From Bizionia saleffrena (GTDB lineage: Bacteria > Bacteroidota > Bacteroidia > Flavobacteriales > Flavobacteriaceae), in NCBI RefSeq assembly GCF_008086175.1, contig NZ_VSKM01000013.1, positions 1 to 64,000 of the forward strand: a stretch of DNA of 64,000 nt, written 5' to 3'. This document shows positions 1-9,420 of this stretch, piece after piece. The notes under the pieces are model-generated. The model saw only the letters and a list, made by a program, of their open reading frames with translations, ran no database searches and was not told where the DNA came from. The position numbers and the translations under genes were made by a program. Within the stretch, counting starts at the first letter, position 1. Every line of letters begins with the position of its first letter.

Positions 1-253
1 TATGTCCAAACAGCTTAGCATATATTAAAAGCGCTTACTACAACGTGAGAGCTTTTTACATTAACTAATAAGACGCTTGTTTTAATGGGGTTAAATCGGT
101 TTAGCAAGCCTATTTTTTTTTTATGAGCTTTAAAAATTTCGCACGTTATAAACGTAAATAAATGATGTGGCAATACTATAAATAAAGGTAATAGTGTTTT
201 ATATTGTTACGTTTATTTCTTCCGTATCATTCCATTATACCTCTATCGATGCT

Positions 254-1321
254 TTAAGATGATTTTTTACCTTTATCTATTTTTTTACTGGCCCATTGTT
301 CTTCTTCTTGGCTGACTTCTAACTTCTCTTGATTTACTTTTTTCTCTGGTGAATAATTTAGTTTTATAGACATCGGAAAATGATCTGACCCAATATCCTT
401 TTCTCTAGATATTGCTATTAATGTAAAATCATCACTATGAAAAACATGATCTAACGGCCAACGCAGAAAAAAGTGCTTAGTGCTGTACGTGTTATAAAAA
501 CCACGACCTCTTCGCGGGTCTAAAAGTCCGCTAACTTTCTGAAATACTTTGGTGGTTCGTGACCAAGCTACATCATTTAGGTCCCCAAAAACTAATGTTG
601 AGCTTTGATTTTTTTCAATTTCTTTACCAATTAATAAGAGTTCTGCATCGCGATTCGTGGACGTTTTACTTTCTGTAGGGCTAGGAGGTCTAGGGTGTAA
701 GCAGTGCACTTTAACTTTGAGACCATTTCTTAATTCAACATATCCGTGAATTGATGGAATACTTTCTTTAATTAAATACTTCACCTCCATTTGTTCTAAG
801 GGGAGTTTCGAATAGAGATGCATACCGTATAAATTATCAAGGGGCACTTTTACCGAATGCGGATATTCGTCTTCGAAACTGTCTAATGCTTTCTCCCATT
901 TATCATCAGATTCTAAGGTTAAAAAAAGATCAGGATTTTTATGTTTAATTAAATTTATGAGTTTGTTGTAATCACGATTGGTCATTAAAACATTACTCAC
1001 CAGAATGCTAATACTCGCATCATCGGATTTTCCCTTATATTTCAAGGTTTGCTTTTTTGCAAGAATGGTATATGGAAAAATTAACCAACATTGGTATATT
1101 AAGCAACTAAGTAAAACTGTTACAATAATAAAATGCCAAGGCTCCTGAAAAGAATATAAGGATAAAGCTAAAATGAGATTAACCAAAATTAAAAATGAAA
1201 TTTGAATTCTTGGAAAATCGAAATCACGAATCCACCAATAGTCGAATGTAGTTAGTGAGGCTAAAGTAGGAATGCAAATTAATACATTCAAAATAAGAAT
1301 TATAATTTCTAAACTGTTCAC
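254..1321 (-). CDS. Membrane-anchored endonuclease/exonuclease/phosphatase (EEP) family protein
   Basis: The first ~90 residues hold three hydrophobic segments. They are followed by an EEP (DNase I-like) catalytic domain from about residue 100 to 325. The family motifs are visible: a Glu in LTLES, the HCLHPRP strand, GDLND (metal and catalytic Asp/Asn), PLDHVF, and the terminal GSDHFPM. EEP enzymes are Mg-dependent phosphodiesterases acting on nucleic acid, phosphoinositide or sphingomyelin-like substrates. The membrane anchor suggests the domain sits at the inner membrane, but the substrate cannot be read from sequence. The C-terminal ~30 residues are charged (Glu/Lys-rich) and probably disordered. 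Domain assignment is secure; function is open. Confidence 0.88.
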   Translation of the reverse strand: MNSLEIIILILNVLICIPTLASLTTFDYWWIRDFDFPRIQISFLILVNLILALSLYSFQEPWHFIIVTVLLSCLIYQCWLIFPYTILAKKQTLKYKGKSDDASISILVSNVLMTNRDYNKLINLIKHKNPDLFLTLESDDKWEKALDSFEDEYPHSVKVPLDNLYGMHLYSKLPLEQMEVKYLIKESIPSIHGYVELRNGLKVKVHCLHPRPPSPTESKTSTNRDAELLLIGKEIEKNQSSTLVFGDLNDVAWSRTTKVFQKVSGLLDPRRGRGFYNTYSTKHFFLRWPLDHVFHSDDFTLIAISREKDIGSDHFPMSIKLNYSPEKKVNQEKLEVSQEEEQWASKKIDKGKKSS

Positions 1322-1645
1322 TATTATTAAATTTAGTTTTGGGGTTCTTGATATTTTGGTTTAGTACAGAGTTAAAACTGTTTAACTTTATTTATAAATT
1401 AGTTTCAATAAACCAAATATTGAAGTAAGCTATAGTCGTACTTAGGTTTAATAGGCACAAGATATCAAAAAAATATCACGTATCCTTCAATAAAATTTTG
1501 GTTTTTTAAATAGGAATAGATAATTATTAACTGCTGATGTTAGTACTAATTCGCTTAAATTAAGAGGTGTAGAATAATAAAAATCAGGTTACTTAAAACG
1601 TGTCTTTTTACAAAAAAAAAACACTGTTTATCTGTTCGTTTTATT
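1322..1645. other. Intergenic, no gene seen
   Basis: About 320 bases of AT-rich sequence between two minus-strand genes. I see no ORF with a recognisable product, no RNA gene and no convincing hairpin. A run of ten A residues lies near its right end. Confidence 0.6.
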
Positions 1646-2956
1646 TTAACAATTTAAAATATTTTCCAACGTTACTGTTTTTGATAAATGTTCTAAAATG
1701 CGAGAGGTGTCGTAATTATTTTTTTGAGGAATGAGATGGCCGAGAATATCGTTTTCATTCGTAACAGTCTCATTTTTACCAATAAAACCATAGCCCTCGT
1801 AAATGTCATTCAATAAATACACAAAAGCATCTTCATTGATATGCCGTCCTTTTAGTTTGTAAATTCCCCCCGATTTTCTAGTACTAAACTCAAAGAGGGC
1901 AACTTCAAATCTCTCGTTATACTTCGCGATGGCTTCTGTATTTGCGCACACGCAGTTTTGGTGTCTTAACGTAACATTACTACACGGTCCTTTAATGCGC
2001 TCTAAGCCGCAATGTTTTTTACACAGGCCAAATTCTGTAGCCAATTGAAGTAGTACCTTTTTAACCGATCGCTTATTAAAATATATTTCGGGCCTATTAT
2101 CGGCAATGTCTTTTCGTGTAATTTGAAGCTTATTGATCCCTTTTGCGGTCTTGCTTTTGTTGATTATGAATGGGGCCGCATCGTTAACTTGCTGTGTGTT
2201 ATAGAGTGGTTTAAGTGTTTTTATTTGAGCAGATTCTAAAAGTTGGGCGATAATGTCACTGCCAGTATATTCTACAGTTACCGCTGTGATTTTTGAGTAA
2301 TCTATAGTTTTTGAATTTGTAAAACCATTAAAATGACTTTGAAGACGTTTCCGTACGTTTTTGGCTTTACCAACATAAATGATGGTTCCAGAGGCATCAA
2401 AAAAATAATAAACTCCTGCGGCCGTGCTATACTCCGAGAAATCTAAATTTAACGACACATTTTTAACGACTTGTTGCGATAAATTTCTTGGTGTAGTGCT
2501 GAAGAAACTTTTATGCATTAATTGTAAAAAAGCTTCGGCATAGGTTTCACTATTGCCACTAAGGTTTGGAGAAGGAGGTAAGCATAGCTCCAATTCCTTC
2601 GAATTTTTATTATTTTTAGGGAGTGTGTGCCAGACGTACTTTGGCTGGGTATTAAAATTATAGCCAACCATCTTAAACTGTGATTGTAATAACATAAACT
2701 GATTAAAATCAGCAAAAACCAGTTGTTTGTGTTGTAAGAGTTCAATTAACTCATCAGCAATATCACAAAACAGAGGTGCGGAGCTGTGCACTTTCCAATC
2801 TAAATTGTTGTGTTCATAAACGCGTTTGCTAATCGTGATTTCTGGTCTAAAATTAAACGTGTAAAAAGAATCTAAATCACCATCTTGTATTGCCAAGCAA
2901 TAGGGAACAGGTTTGTTTTTTCCAGATTTTATGGTCTGAATATATAAAAATGTCAT
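1646..2956 (-). CDS. GIY-YIG (UvrC-type) nuclease with degenerate exonuclease-like N-terminus
   Basis: The middle (about residues 178-260) is a clear GIY-YIG domain: GVYYF, then IIYVGKAKNVRKRL, and a downstream Glu in LLESAQIKTLKP. The overall plan matches the bacteroidetal fusion of a DEDD exonuclease (DNA polymerase III epsilon-like), a GIY-YIG domain and a Cys-containing C-terminal region. Here the Asp/Glu-bearing first exonuclease motif is replaced by YIQT, and the second motif has lost its Asp (FNQF). The exonuclease half is therefore probably inactive, or serves only for structure or DNA binding. A Cys-rich stretch (residues ~310-340: CKKHC, CSN, CVC) resembles the UvrC/Cho region after the nuclease. 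The likely role is DNA repair. Confidence 0.82.
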   Translation of the reverse strand: MTFLYIQTIKSGKNKPVPYCLAIQDGDLDSFYTFNFRPEITISKRVYEHNNLDWKVHSSAPLFCDIADELIELLQHKQLVFADFNQFMLLQSQFKMVGYNFNTQPKYVWHTLPKNNKNSKELELCLPPSPNLSGNSETYAEAFLQLMHKSFFSTTPRNLSQQVVKNVSLNLDFSEYSTAAGVYYFFDASGTIIYVGKAKNVRKRLQSHFNGFTNSKTIDYSKITAVTVEYTGSDIIAQLLESAQIKTLKPLYNTQQVNDAAPFIINKSKTAKGINKLQITRKDIADNRPEIYFNKRSVKKVLLQLATEFGLCKKHCGLERIKGPCSNVTLRHQNCVCANTEAIAKYNERFEVALFEFSTRKSGGIYKLKGRHINEDAFVYLLNDIYEGYGFIGKNETVTNENDILGHLIPQKNNYDTSRILEHLSKTVTLENILNC

Positions 2957-3176
2957 TATAGCAAAAGTAAGAATAATTAATGCTACATAAAAGGCTCTGA
3001 ATTTTATAAACTATTGTTGTTTACGTCAACTAAGCAAAATAAATTATGGCAGGCAATTAATAAAAAGAGCAACATTATAAGACCCACAATTAAACAACTG
3101 GCAAGTTAAAAGAGATTCCTTTTATGGATTATTTAGTAAATAGTAGTCATAAATGACACAATAAACACCTTATATA

Positions 3177-3905
3177 TTAGGTGCTAGGATCTTTATTAAA
3201 CACCTTAATTAAATTAAAAATAAGCGCACAAAGTACGACCCAAATGAAGCCGGCAATATATCCTCCAATAATATCGGAAGGAAAATGTACGCCTAGGTAT
3301 ATGCGACTTAAACCTATACTTATAATTAGAGTTGTTAATACTGTTATAATAACAAACTTTAAAAAGCCGTTAATTTTAAATTGATAAGTAAGGAAAATAA
3401 TAAATCCATAAAAAGCCATCGCTGTCATTGCATGACCACTAGGGTAGCTCAAAGTTTTTACCATTACTAAATGTTCTAAATCCGGTCGAGATCTATTTAC
3501 CATTTCTTTAATTATAACATTAGAGCTCAGCGCAAGTATCATTACTATACTTAACTGGAACACATAATGCCAATTTTTAAACGTTATAAAAAGCAGAAAA
3601 GTAGCTAATGAGAAAACAACTAAATAACCATAAATACCCCCTATATGGGTAACAAATATAAAATACTCTGTAAGTCCACTGGATCTCCATAATAAAATGG
3701 ACTGAGTGATAGCGCTGTCGTATTGCCCTAATATTTCGGATTTTAAATTTTCGGTTAATTCAATAAAAACAGTCACTGCACCAATAACAATTATTAACGC
3801 TATTCCTGAGGTAATAATATAGGGCAAATGCTCATTATAGTTATTGAACCATTTTTTTAAGAGGGCTTTTAACTTATTAATTATTAATTTTATTTCCTTT
3901 CGCAT
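3177..3905 (-). CDS. PAP2-family membrane phosphatase
   Basis: An integral membrane phosphatase of the PAP2 (phosphatidic acid phosphatase type 2) superfamily, 242 residues with five to six membrane segments. All three catalytic motifs are intact: K133...R140-P141, PSGH at 155-158, and SRIYLGVHFPSD at 200-211 with the catalytic His207 and Asp211. Members dephosphorylate phosphatidic acid, undecaprenyl pyrophosphate or related lipid phosphates at the outer face of the inner membrane. The exact substrate is not evident. It stands alone, with no partner gene on the same strand close by. Confidence 0.9.
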   Translation of the reverse strand: MRKEIKLIINKLKALLKKWFNNYNEHLPYIITSGIALIIVIGAVTVFIELTENLKSEILGQYDSAITQSILLWRSSGLTEYFIFVTHIGGIYGYLVVFSLATFLLFITFKNWHYVFQLSIVMILALSSNVIIKEMVNRSRPDLEHLVMVKTLSYPSGHAMTAMAFYGFIIFLTYQFKINGFLKFVIITVLTTLIISIGLSRIYLGVHFPSDIIGGYIAGFIWVVLCALIFNLIKVFNKDPST

Positions 3906-4479
3906 ACAGTTATTTAATAATGATTACCTAATTACGACCTGATTAAGAGTGCGGTAAAATTAAAAAGAATATATATATTCTTTCCATAAAGAATACATTA
4001 TTTTTTTATAGATCAAATCTAAAGCTTTCCCTATTTTGAAATTAGCGCTGATGAGATATTAGCGAATAAATTTAATGTTAGTTATTTCTGAATCAAATTT
4101 CATACATACTCTTACAATTAGAATGTCCTACGTGAAACGATTCAATCCATAAAATGGTTTATAATTTAAAAGGTGTTTAAGTCACGGCAAACTTCAATTT
4201 AACGGCTGTTTTACTATGCGTGCGTTTAAGTAGGTTAGACGTTTATAATTATTAGGGATCTCTACTAATAGTATTTAAATGAATGCTCTTTTTGTAAAAA
4301 ATCTATTTTATATAGCGCGATAAGTAACGCATAATTAGGGTGTAAAGAGTAATATTTTGAACTGTATTAATTCTTAGTAAACCCAATAGCGTTATAAATA
4401 ACTCTAAATCAGTTAAAAATCAATTTAAGTTTGTAATAATTTAGTGGTGTTAAATTTCAACTTAAATTAAAAAGAAATT
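3906..4479. other. Divergent intergenic region
   Basis: About 570 bases between the PAP2 gene (leftward) and the VOC gene (rightward). It should hold promoters for both. The only recognisable element is a TAnnTTTG box ahead of the VOC gene, listed separately. No ORF or RNA gene was recognised. Confidence 0.55.
4426..4433 (+). promoter_or_regulatory. Candidate flavobacterial -7 box (TAAGTTTG)
   Basis: TAAGTTTG fits the flavobacterial -7 consensus TAnnTTTG and lies 46 bases before the start of the VOC gene. No TTG -33 element is seen at the usual 17-19 base spacing, so support is partial. Confidence 0.35.
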
Positions 4480-4878
4480 ATGAAAGTACAGGCCTATTTA
4501 TCATTCAAAGGAAATTGTCAAGAAGCGTTAAATTATTATAGTGATTTATTTGAAGCTGAAGTTATTAATCGTCAAACTTACGAAGATAAAAAGATAGATG
4601 TTCCATCCTCTTATAGAAATAACTTACAACACGCAGAGCTTAAAGGAAAAAACATATACTTCATGGCTTATGATGTGTCGCCCGATACGCCGCTTAATAG
4701 TGGGAATCAAATTCATATGAGTGTCGAATTTACTAGTGTCGACGAAGGTAGAGATCTTTTTGATAAGCTATCTAGTGGCGGACAAATACATCATAATTAT
4801 AGAGAAAGAGAATGGGGCTATTTTGGAAGATGCACAGACAAATTTGGGATTGGTTGGATGGTTAATCACAATATATAA
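4480..4878 (+). CDS. VOC family protein, PhnB-like
   Basis: 132 residues with the PhnB/3-demethylubiquinone-methyltransferase-like glyoxalase fold. It begins MKVQAYLSFKGNCQEALNYY and contains the FMAYDVSPDTP, IHMSVEF and final DKFGIGWMVN signatures of that subfamily. VOC proteins use paired beta-alpha-beta-beta-beta units to bind a metal or small ligand. This subfamily has no settled reaction and usually lacks the full glyoxalase metal triad. The ATG is preceded by an A-rich AAAGAAATT leader. The next gene follows in the same direction after 55 bases. Confidence 0.85.
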   Translation: MKVQAYLSFKGNCQEALNYYSDLFEAEVINRQTYEDKKIDVPSSYRNNLQHAELKGKNIYFMAYDVSPDTPLNSGNQIHMSVEFTSVDEGRDLFDKLSSGGQIHHNYREREWGYFGRCTDKFGIGWMVNHNI

Positions 4879-4933
4879 TTTTCGTTACTAATTATTTTTA
4901 AAAAATGTATAAATCACTTTAAAACCACATATT

Positions 4934-5560
4934 ATGGCAGAAATTAAAATTAAAAAAAGAAAACCAGTATGGCCTTGGATTTTATTAGTCTTGGGTTCAT
5001 TAGTCCTCATTTATTACGTAATTATGATGAATAATGATGACGAAAATGATAACACCTATAATGAGACCGAAATTGTGGCAGACGATAGTTCAATGGAAAA
5101 CGCCTCTAATGAAAATGTAATGTTACTCTCTGAAACAGCAAAAACAAAAATTAGAAATTTTCAGACTTATATATCAAATGATACAGATATGGGGCTTGAT
5201 CATAACTATTCGCATAATGCACTGTTAAAACTTATCGATGCCACAGAAGCTACAGCAAATAGTTTAGAAGTAGATGTTGATGCTGATATAGAAACAGCGC
5301 GATTTAATGCTGAAGCTATTACCAACGACCCTGAGGATCTCTCGCATTCAAACAAAATTAAAAGCACTTCAAATATTATTGTTCAAGCCTTAAAGAAAAT
5401 ACAGGTGCAACACTATCCTGAATTGGACAACGCTATTACCGAATTGCAACAAGCAGCTATGGCAATTGCGCCCAGCACCCAAACGCTCGAACAGAAAACG
5501 GCTGTTAAGAATTTTTTCAACCAATCAGAGCAATTATTAACCAATATGATAAATAGATAA
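4934..5560 (+). CDS. Single-pass membrane-anchored protein of unknown function
   Basis: A short basic N-terminus (KIKIKKRKPVWP) precedes one membrane helix at about residues 14-31. An acidic linker and a ~120-residue helical, probably periplasmic, domain follow. I do not recognise a family. The helices are spaced like a four-helix bundle. The PRC-barrel gene starts four bases after the stop, so the two are almost certainly cotranscribed. Together with the downstream membrane protein and Pmp3 gene, this suggests an envelope or osmotic stress unit. Confidence 0.72.
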   Translation: MAEIKIKKRKPVWPWILLVLGSLVLIYYVIMMNNDDENDNTYNETEIVADDSSMENASNENVMLLSETAKTKIRNFQTYISNDTDMGLDHNYSHNALLKLIDATEATANSLEVDVDADIETARFNAEAITNDPEDLSHSNKIKSTSNIIVQALKKIQVQHYPELDNAITELQQAAMAIAPSTQTLEQKTAVKNFFNQSEQLLTNMINR

Positions 5561-5564
5561 AAAT

Positions 5565-6074
5565 ATGAGCACAGATAAAGAAAAAAAACTATTCTATCTT
5601 GAAGAATTATCTAACTACAAGATCGCCGATAGCCATAAAGATGTACGTGGCTGGGAGGTGAAGGGCAAAGAGGGTCTCGTAATAGGTAAGGTAGATAATT
5701 TACTAGTAAATAAAACGAAAGAGCGCGTCGTTTATCTTGATGTCGAAGTCGATGCTTCCATTATAGAAGCCAATCATAAAACATATAATGCAAAAGCTCA
5801 AGATGGCGTACACGAATTTATTAATGCGGATGGAGAAAATCATTTAATTATTCCAATAGGATTAGCACATCTAAATTTGGAGAGTAAAATTGTTTTTGCC
5901 AAAAGTGTTAATCATAAAACATTTGCAGAAACTAAACGCATAAAGAAAGGCACGCTCGTAGACAGAAATTATGAAGTTGATGTTTTGTCTAATTATGATC
6001 GCAATAACACCGACACAAATTTCCCATTAGACGACACACTCTATGATAGACCAGAGTTTTATATTAATTCTTAA
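5565..6074 (+). CDS. PRC-barrel domain-containing protein
   Basis: 169 residues. Residues ~20-110 have the PRC-barrel pattern: IADSHKDVRGWEV, then GLVIGKVDNLLVNK, then RVVYLDVEV, and IIPIGLAHLN. PRC-barrels are small beta-barrel adaptor domains found in photosynthetic reaction centre H subunits, RimM and stress proteins, where they bind proteins or polyphosphate-like ligands. There is no signal peptide or membrane segment, so it is probably cytosolic. It forms a tight pair with the anchored protein upstream. A strong terminator follows immediately. Confidence 0.85.
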   Translation: MSTDKEKKLFYLEELSNYKIADSHKDVRGWEVKGKEGLVIGKVDNLLVNKTKERVVYLDVEVDASIIEANHKTYNAKAQDGVHEFINADGENHLIIPIGLAHLNLESKIVFAKSVNHKTFAETKRIKKGTLVDRNYEVDVLSNYDRNNTDTNFPLDDTLYDRPEFYINS

Positions 6075-6081
6075 TTAAAGC

Positions 6082-6111
6082 AAAAACCCGAATTTAATAA
6101 TTCGGGTTTTT
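6082..6111 (+). terminator. Rho-independent terminator
   Basis: AAAAACCCGAA, an 8-base loop, then TTCGGGTTTTT: a perfect 11-bp stem ending in T residues, just after the PRC-barrel stop codon. The flanking A and T tracts make it usable from both strands, so it may also serve the small minus-strand ORF to its right. Confidence 0.9.
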
Positions 6112-6127
6112 AATTTAAAAAAAATCT

Positions 6128-6241
6128 CTAAGATTTTTTATTTTTCAATGTATTGAAATATACATAGGTGTAAAATCCAATTTGTAGAACAGTCGTTATT
6201 TTAAAAAAATTGCTGATCGTTTTTATGGTTTGTCGTTTCAT
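6128..6241 (-). CDS. Possible 37-residue small protein
   Basis: An ORF from ATG to TAG on the minus strand encodes a basic start (MKRQTIKTISNFFK), one short hydrophobic, Tyr-rich stretch and a basic end (NKKS). This is the plan of many tiny flavobacterial membrane-associated proteins. It faces the terminator at 6082-6111, which could end its transcript. No homologue is recognised and it may be chance coding. Confidence 0.35.
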   Translation of the reverse strand: MKRQTIKTISNFFKITTVLQIGFYTYVYFNTLKNKKS

Positions 6242-6534
6242 AATATTTGTTTTATTCAATATATGATATTTTTCAAATATAAATTGTTAAAAAATTCTTA
6301 TAAAATCAGTATATTATTAGTTATTCATATTTATATATATGTAAAGTTGTAATATTATGAGAATTATTTCTTTAATATGGCTTTTATCCCTCAATTATTT
6401 CTTTATACTAGACTTTGTGGCAAATCAATTAATTTTTATTCTTAATGCGTTAATTGTTAAATAACAAATTATTTATTTTTGAAGCACTTAATTATGGATT
6501 ATTTAAAGATTATAATCCTATAAAACCATCTATT

Positions 6535-7563
6535 ATGAATATGATTTCTACACCGTTAAATAGTACTAAAAATAGATTTTCTAGAATATCTTGGGGCGGA
6601 GTTTTCGCTGGCGCCTTAGCAGCAATCGTCATCTCGTTTGTTCTTCATCTTTTGGGATTAGGGATAGGTATGACTTCTATTGACCCAATGACCGACTCAG
6701 AGCCTTTTAATGGAATTGGTACTGGCGCAATTATTTGGTGGATACTCTCTAATTTGTCTGCTTTGTTTGTAGGTGGTTTAATAGCTGCAAGATCTGCTGG
6801 TTTACCAAGTAATGCTGATGGGGGAATTCACGGGTTTTTGGCCTGGGGTGTTTACCTGGTAATCTCTGTTTTTTTAGTGATTTCATTTGTTAGTAATACT
6901 TTCTCTGGTATGGGGTCTCTAATATCTTCGGCGTTTAATAGTGACAATGCCAAGGAGGTTATGGTAAATTTAGACACTGCAAGAAAATCATCTAATGAGG
7001 ACACCTATAAAACTTTCGACCGTGTTAAACAGGAAATGTTTCAATTAATTGATACTGCCGAAAAGTATAACATAGTACCTAATGATAGTAAAGAAAACGT
7101 TAAGGACGATTTGCAAACGCTTAACAATAAATCTTCTCAAGCATTAAAAAAATTAAATTTAAAAGATGCTATTACAGAATTTGTAAATGATATAGAAGTC
7201 AACCTTGATAACAATGGGGATTTGGATATTTCGGTACAAGGAAATAAAGACTACCTAAATGAAGCGGATTTAAAAGATTATTTAACAAACAACACCGATT
7301 TAACTGAAAAAGAAATTAACGGGGTTATTTCTAAATGGAAAACTAAATTAGATACAGCGGTTAAAAATCTAGAAGAAACTTATGCCACAGCTAAAAAGGA
7401 AGCGTTAGAAGCTAGCGAGAAAGTATCTGATGCGGCTGGAGAAACAAGTATTTATCTATTTGTATTACTTTTATTGGGAGCTTTCGCTGCGTTTTTTGGA
7501 GGAGCAACTGGGGCACCACCACTAAATGTTAACGAAGAACGCACTAGAGAAATAATTAAATAA
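6535..7563 (+). CDS. Polytopic membrane protein with large soluble insert, function unknown
   Basis: About 342 residues from the ATG chosen here. An in-frame TTG 27 codons upstream would extend it, but the added residues look unlike the family. Residues ~16-45, 65-85 and 103-127 are membrane helices rich in Gly/Ala (GGVFAGALAAI, GGLIAARSAG). A long charged, helical, Asn/Asp/Lys-rich middle follows, then a final Ala/Gly helix (LLLGAFAAFFGGATGAPP). The first part resembles the YrzE/TIGR04086-like bacterial membrane proteins. No enzyme motif is seen. A Pmp3-type gene follows 45 bases later, consistent with a membrane-stress operon. Confidence 0.75.
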   Translation: MNMISTPLNSTKNRFSRISWGGVFAGALAAIVISFVLHLLGLGIGMTSIDPMTDSEPFNGIGTGAIIWWILSNLSALFVGGLIAARSAGLPSNADGGIHGFLAWGVYLVISVFLVISFVSNTFSGMGSLISSAFNSDNAKEVMVNLDTARKSSNEDTYKTFDRVKQEMFQLIDTAEKYNIVPNDSKENVKDDLQTLNNKSSQALKKLNLKDAITEFVNDIEVNLDNNGDLDISVQGNKDYLNEADLKDYLTNNTDLTEKEINGVISKWKTKLDTAVKNLEETYATAKKEALEASEKVSDAAGETSIYLFVLLLLGAFAAFFGGATGAPPLNVNEERTREIIK

Positions 7564-7608
7564 TTTCTATAATAATAAAGAACTTATAAATCTAAAAATT
7601 TTTAAAAT

Positions 7609-7761
7609 ATGTCATTACTTACTATAATACTCAGTATTTTACTTCCTCCAGTAGCCGTTTTTATGAAAAAAGGTTTTGGTGGGGCCTTCCTTCTAAATAT
7701 TTTGTTAACTCTAATAGGATGGTTGCCTGGAGTAATTCATGCTCTTATAGTTAACGATTAG
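7609..7761 (+). CDS. YqaE/Pmp3 family small membrane protein
   Basis: 50 residues, two membrane helices. The Pmp3/YqaE (UPF0057) signature is clear: PPVAVFMKKGFGGAFLLNIL followed by LLTLIGWLPGVIHALIV. These proteolipids are induced by salt, cold or envelope stress and influence membrane potential. It follows the polytopic membrane protein in the same direction and is probably the last gene of that unit. A direct repeat (TAGTTAACGAT twice, 7749-7769) covers its stop codon. Confidence 0.9.
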   Translation: MSLLTIILSILLPPVAVFMKKGFGGAFLLNILLTLIGWLPGVIHALIVND

Positions 7762-8434
7762 TTAACGATCTTGTATAATTGAGATTCTCATTCTTATAGA
7801 CTATTATTCTAACTTTTAAGTAATAGAAGAGAAAGTGTTATACTCTTGCTTACAAACAATCGTATTTAATATAATGTATTAACAATATTAGGGGATTAGA
7901 CATACTAATAATCCTCTAATATTTTATTTTCAATCTCTCCAACGTTGAATCTGGAATTAAGTTTTGCTACGCTAATTCCTCTTTTATTTAAGATGTGCTT
8001 TTTATTTTTTAAATAAGCGCTTTATAGTTGTTGCGAGATTAAAGCGATTCTCACATCGTAATTGAAACACTTAATTTAGCGTTACTTATTTTAAATTACG
8101 TCTCCGAAAGATTAATTCAGTTAATATTATTTCAGTACAAAAGTTGCGCGAAACCCTTCTTTAAAAAAATTTATAAAATTAAGGAATAATAGGCTATAGG
8201 TGCCTCCGAAAATTCAAATTTAGAATTTTTGTCAGGACGATTATTTCCATTAAAATTAATCACCATATTTTATTAAGTTGTCTCTTTTCTTTTAAAGCTA
8301 ATGAATTAAAACTTGTTTGATTTGCATTAATGAGAGTTGATTTCATTACTTATTTTTACTATTATGAAGGATTCTAGTTTTTGATTTTTATATAATCTTT
8401 CTTAATATGAATGTTTAACTAATAAATAATAATT
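7762..8434. other. Intergenic with one hairpin
   Basis: About 670 AT-rich bases. Apart from the terminator-like hairpin listed separately, I see no gene, tRNA or recognised RNA. The right end must hold the promoter of the SYLF gene, but no full TTG-N17-TAnnTTTG pair is visible. Confidence 0.5.
7884..7923 (+). terminator. Terminator-like hairpin after Pmp3 gene
   Basis: AATATTAGGGGATTA pairs with TAATCCTCTAATATT around a 10-base loop (15 bp with one G-T pair), followed by TTATTTT. It lies ~120 bases after the Pmp3 stop and is the likely end of that transcript. Confidence 0.6.
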
Positions 8435-8965
8435 ATGAAAATTAACAACTTAAAAATGGCTGCGGTACTAATGTTTGTAACGCTAATGTCTTTTGCACAG
8501 AACAAAGATGATAAGCGAATTATAGAAGACGCGGAAAAGGTAATGATGACTATAAGAAATACTGATAAAGCCGTAGAAAAATTTTTTGAGGATTCCTCTG
8601 GATACGTAGTCTTTCCAAACGTTGGTGAAGGTGCTTTGATAATTGGAGCGGCATCAGGTAACGGTGTTCTGTACGAAAATGGAATGGCTGTGGGTATGGC
8701 GAAGCTGAAAAAATTAGATATAGGATTACAAGCAGGGGGTGAGGCCTTCACACAAATAATCTTTTTTGAGAATGAGAAGAACCTTGAAGATTTTAAAAAC
8801 GGTAATTTTGAATTTTCAGCAGAAGCGAAAGCCGTTATTGTAGATAAGGGTGCTTTCAAAAAAGTAAATTATAGTGATGGTGTGCTAGTAATTGCTAAAC
8901 CTAAGGCAGGTGTTATTGCTGGAGTCTCAGTAGGTGGACAAAAATTTCAGTATGCACCGTTTTAG
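8435..8965 (+). CDS. SYLF (YSC84-like) lipid-binding domain protein, exported
   Basis: 176 residues. A signal peptide (about residues 1-21, ending MSFA-Q) precedes one complete SYLF domain, with SSGYVVFPNVGEGALIIG, the Gly-rich GVLYENG, LDIGLQAGGEAFTQIIFF and the closing AGVIAGVSVGGQKF. SYLF domains bind phosphoinositides in eukaryotes. In bacteria they occur as small periplasmic or outer-membrane-associated proteins of unknown ligand. It is transcribed alone and ends at a strong terminator 25 bases after the stop. Confidence 0.9.
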   Translation: MKINNLKMAAVLMFVTLMSFAQNKDDKRIIEDAEKVMMTIRNTDKAVEKFFEDSSGYVVFPNVGEGALIIGAASGNGVLYENGMAVGMAKLKKLDIGLQAGGEAFTQIIFFENEKNLEDFKNGNFEFSAEAKAVIVDKGAFKKVNYSDGVLVIAKPKAGVIAGVSVGGQKFQYAPF

Positions 8966-8990
8966 AAAATGTAATTAAGAATAATCAGGA

Positions 8991-9017
8991 AAGCCGATCT
9001 AACGATCGGCTTTTTTT
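8991..9017 (+). terminator. Rho-independent terminator of SYLF gene
   Basis: AAGCCGATC, TAAC loop, GATCGGCTT and a run of seven T: a 9-bp GC-containing stem directly after the gene. Confidence 0.95.
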
Positions 9018-9420
9018 ATCAATTTTTTTAAACTGATTAGCTGTTTTATTATTTATCTATTTCAAAAATAACTTAAATAGATACTTAATCTTAAAACACT
9101 ACAGTTGTTTTGTTGGGAGCACAAAAGTACAAATGGCCAAAAAATAATAGGCGGCTAGAACTCTGGGCAAAATTAATTTAAGAGGCATACTTTTAATAAG
9201 TGTTGGATTGCTAGAATAATTTGGTACCCGTTCTCCGTGCAGCTCCTTAAAACGCGCTTCTTAAAAGAGAAGTGGCAGCTCGTTTGTACTTTTAACGTTG
9301 CATTATGTATAAAGCTTCAGTTAATAGGAAAACGCGTTAGCACGATATAAAAACGAATAATGGTGTATTTTCACCTAAACTTATTACAACTCTCGTATAT
9401 TGCATTTATAAACAATTATT
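9018..9420. other. Intergenic, no gene seen
   Basis: About 400 bases between a terminator and the small L7/L12-like gene. No ORF, RNA gene or clear promoter pair recognised. Confidence 0.5.
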
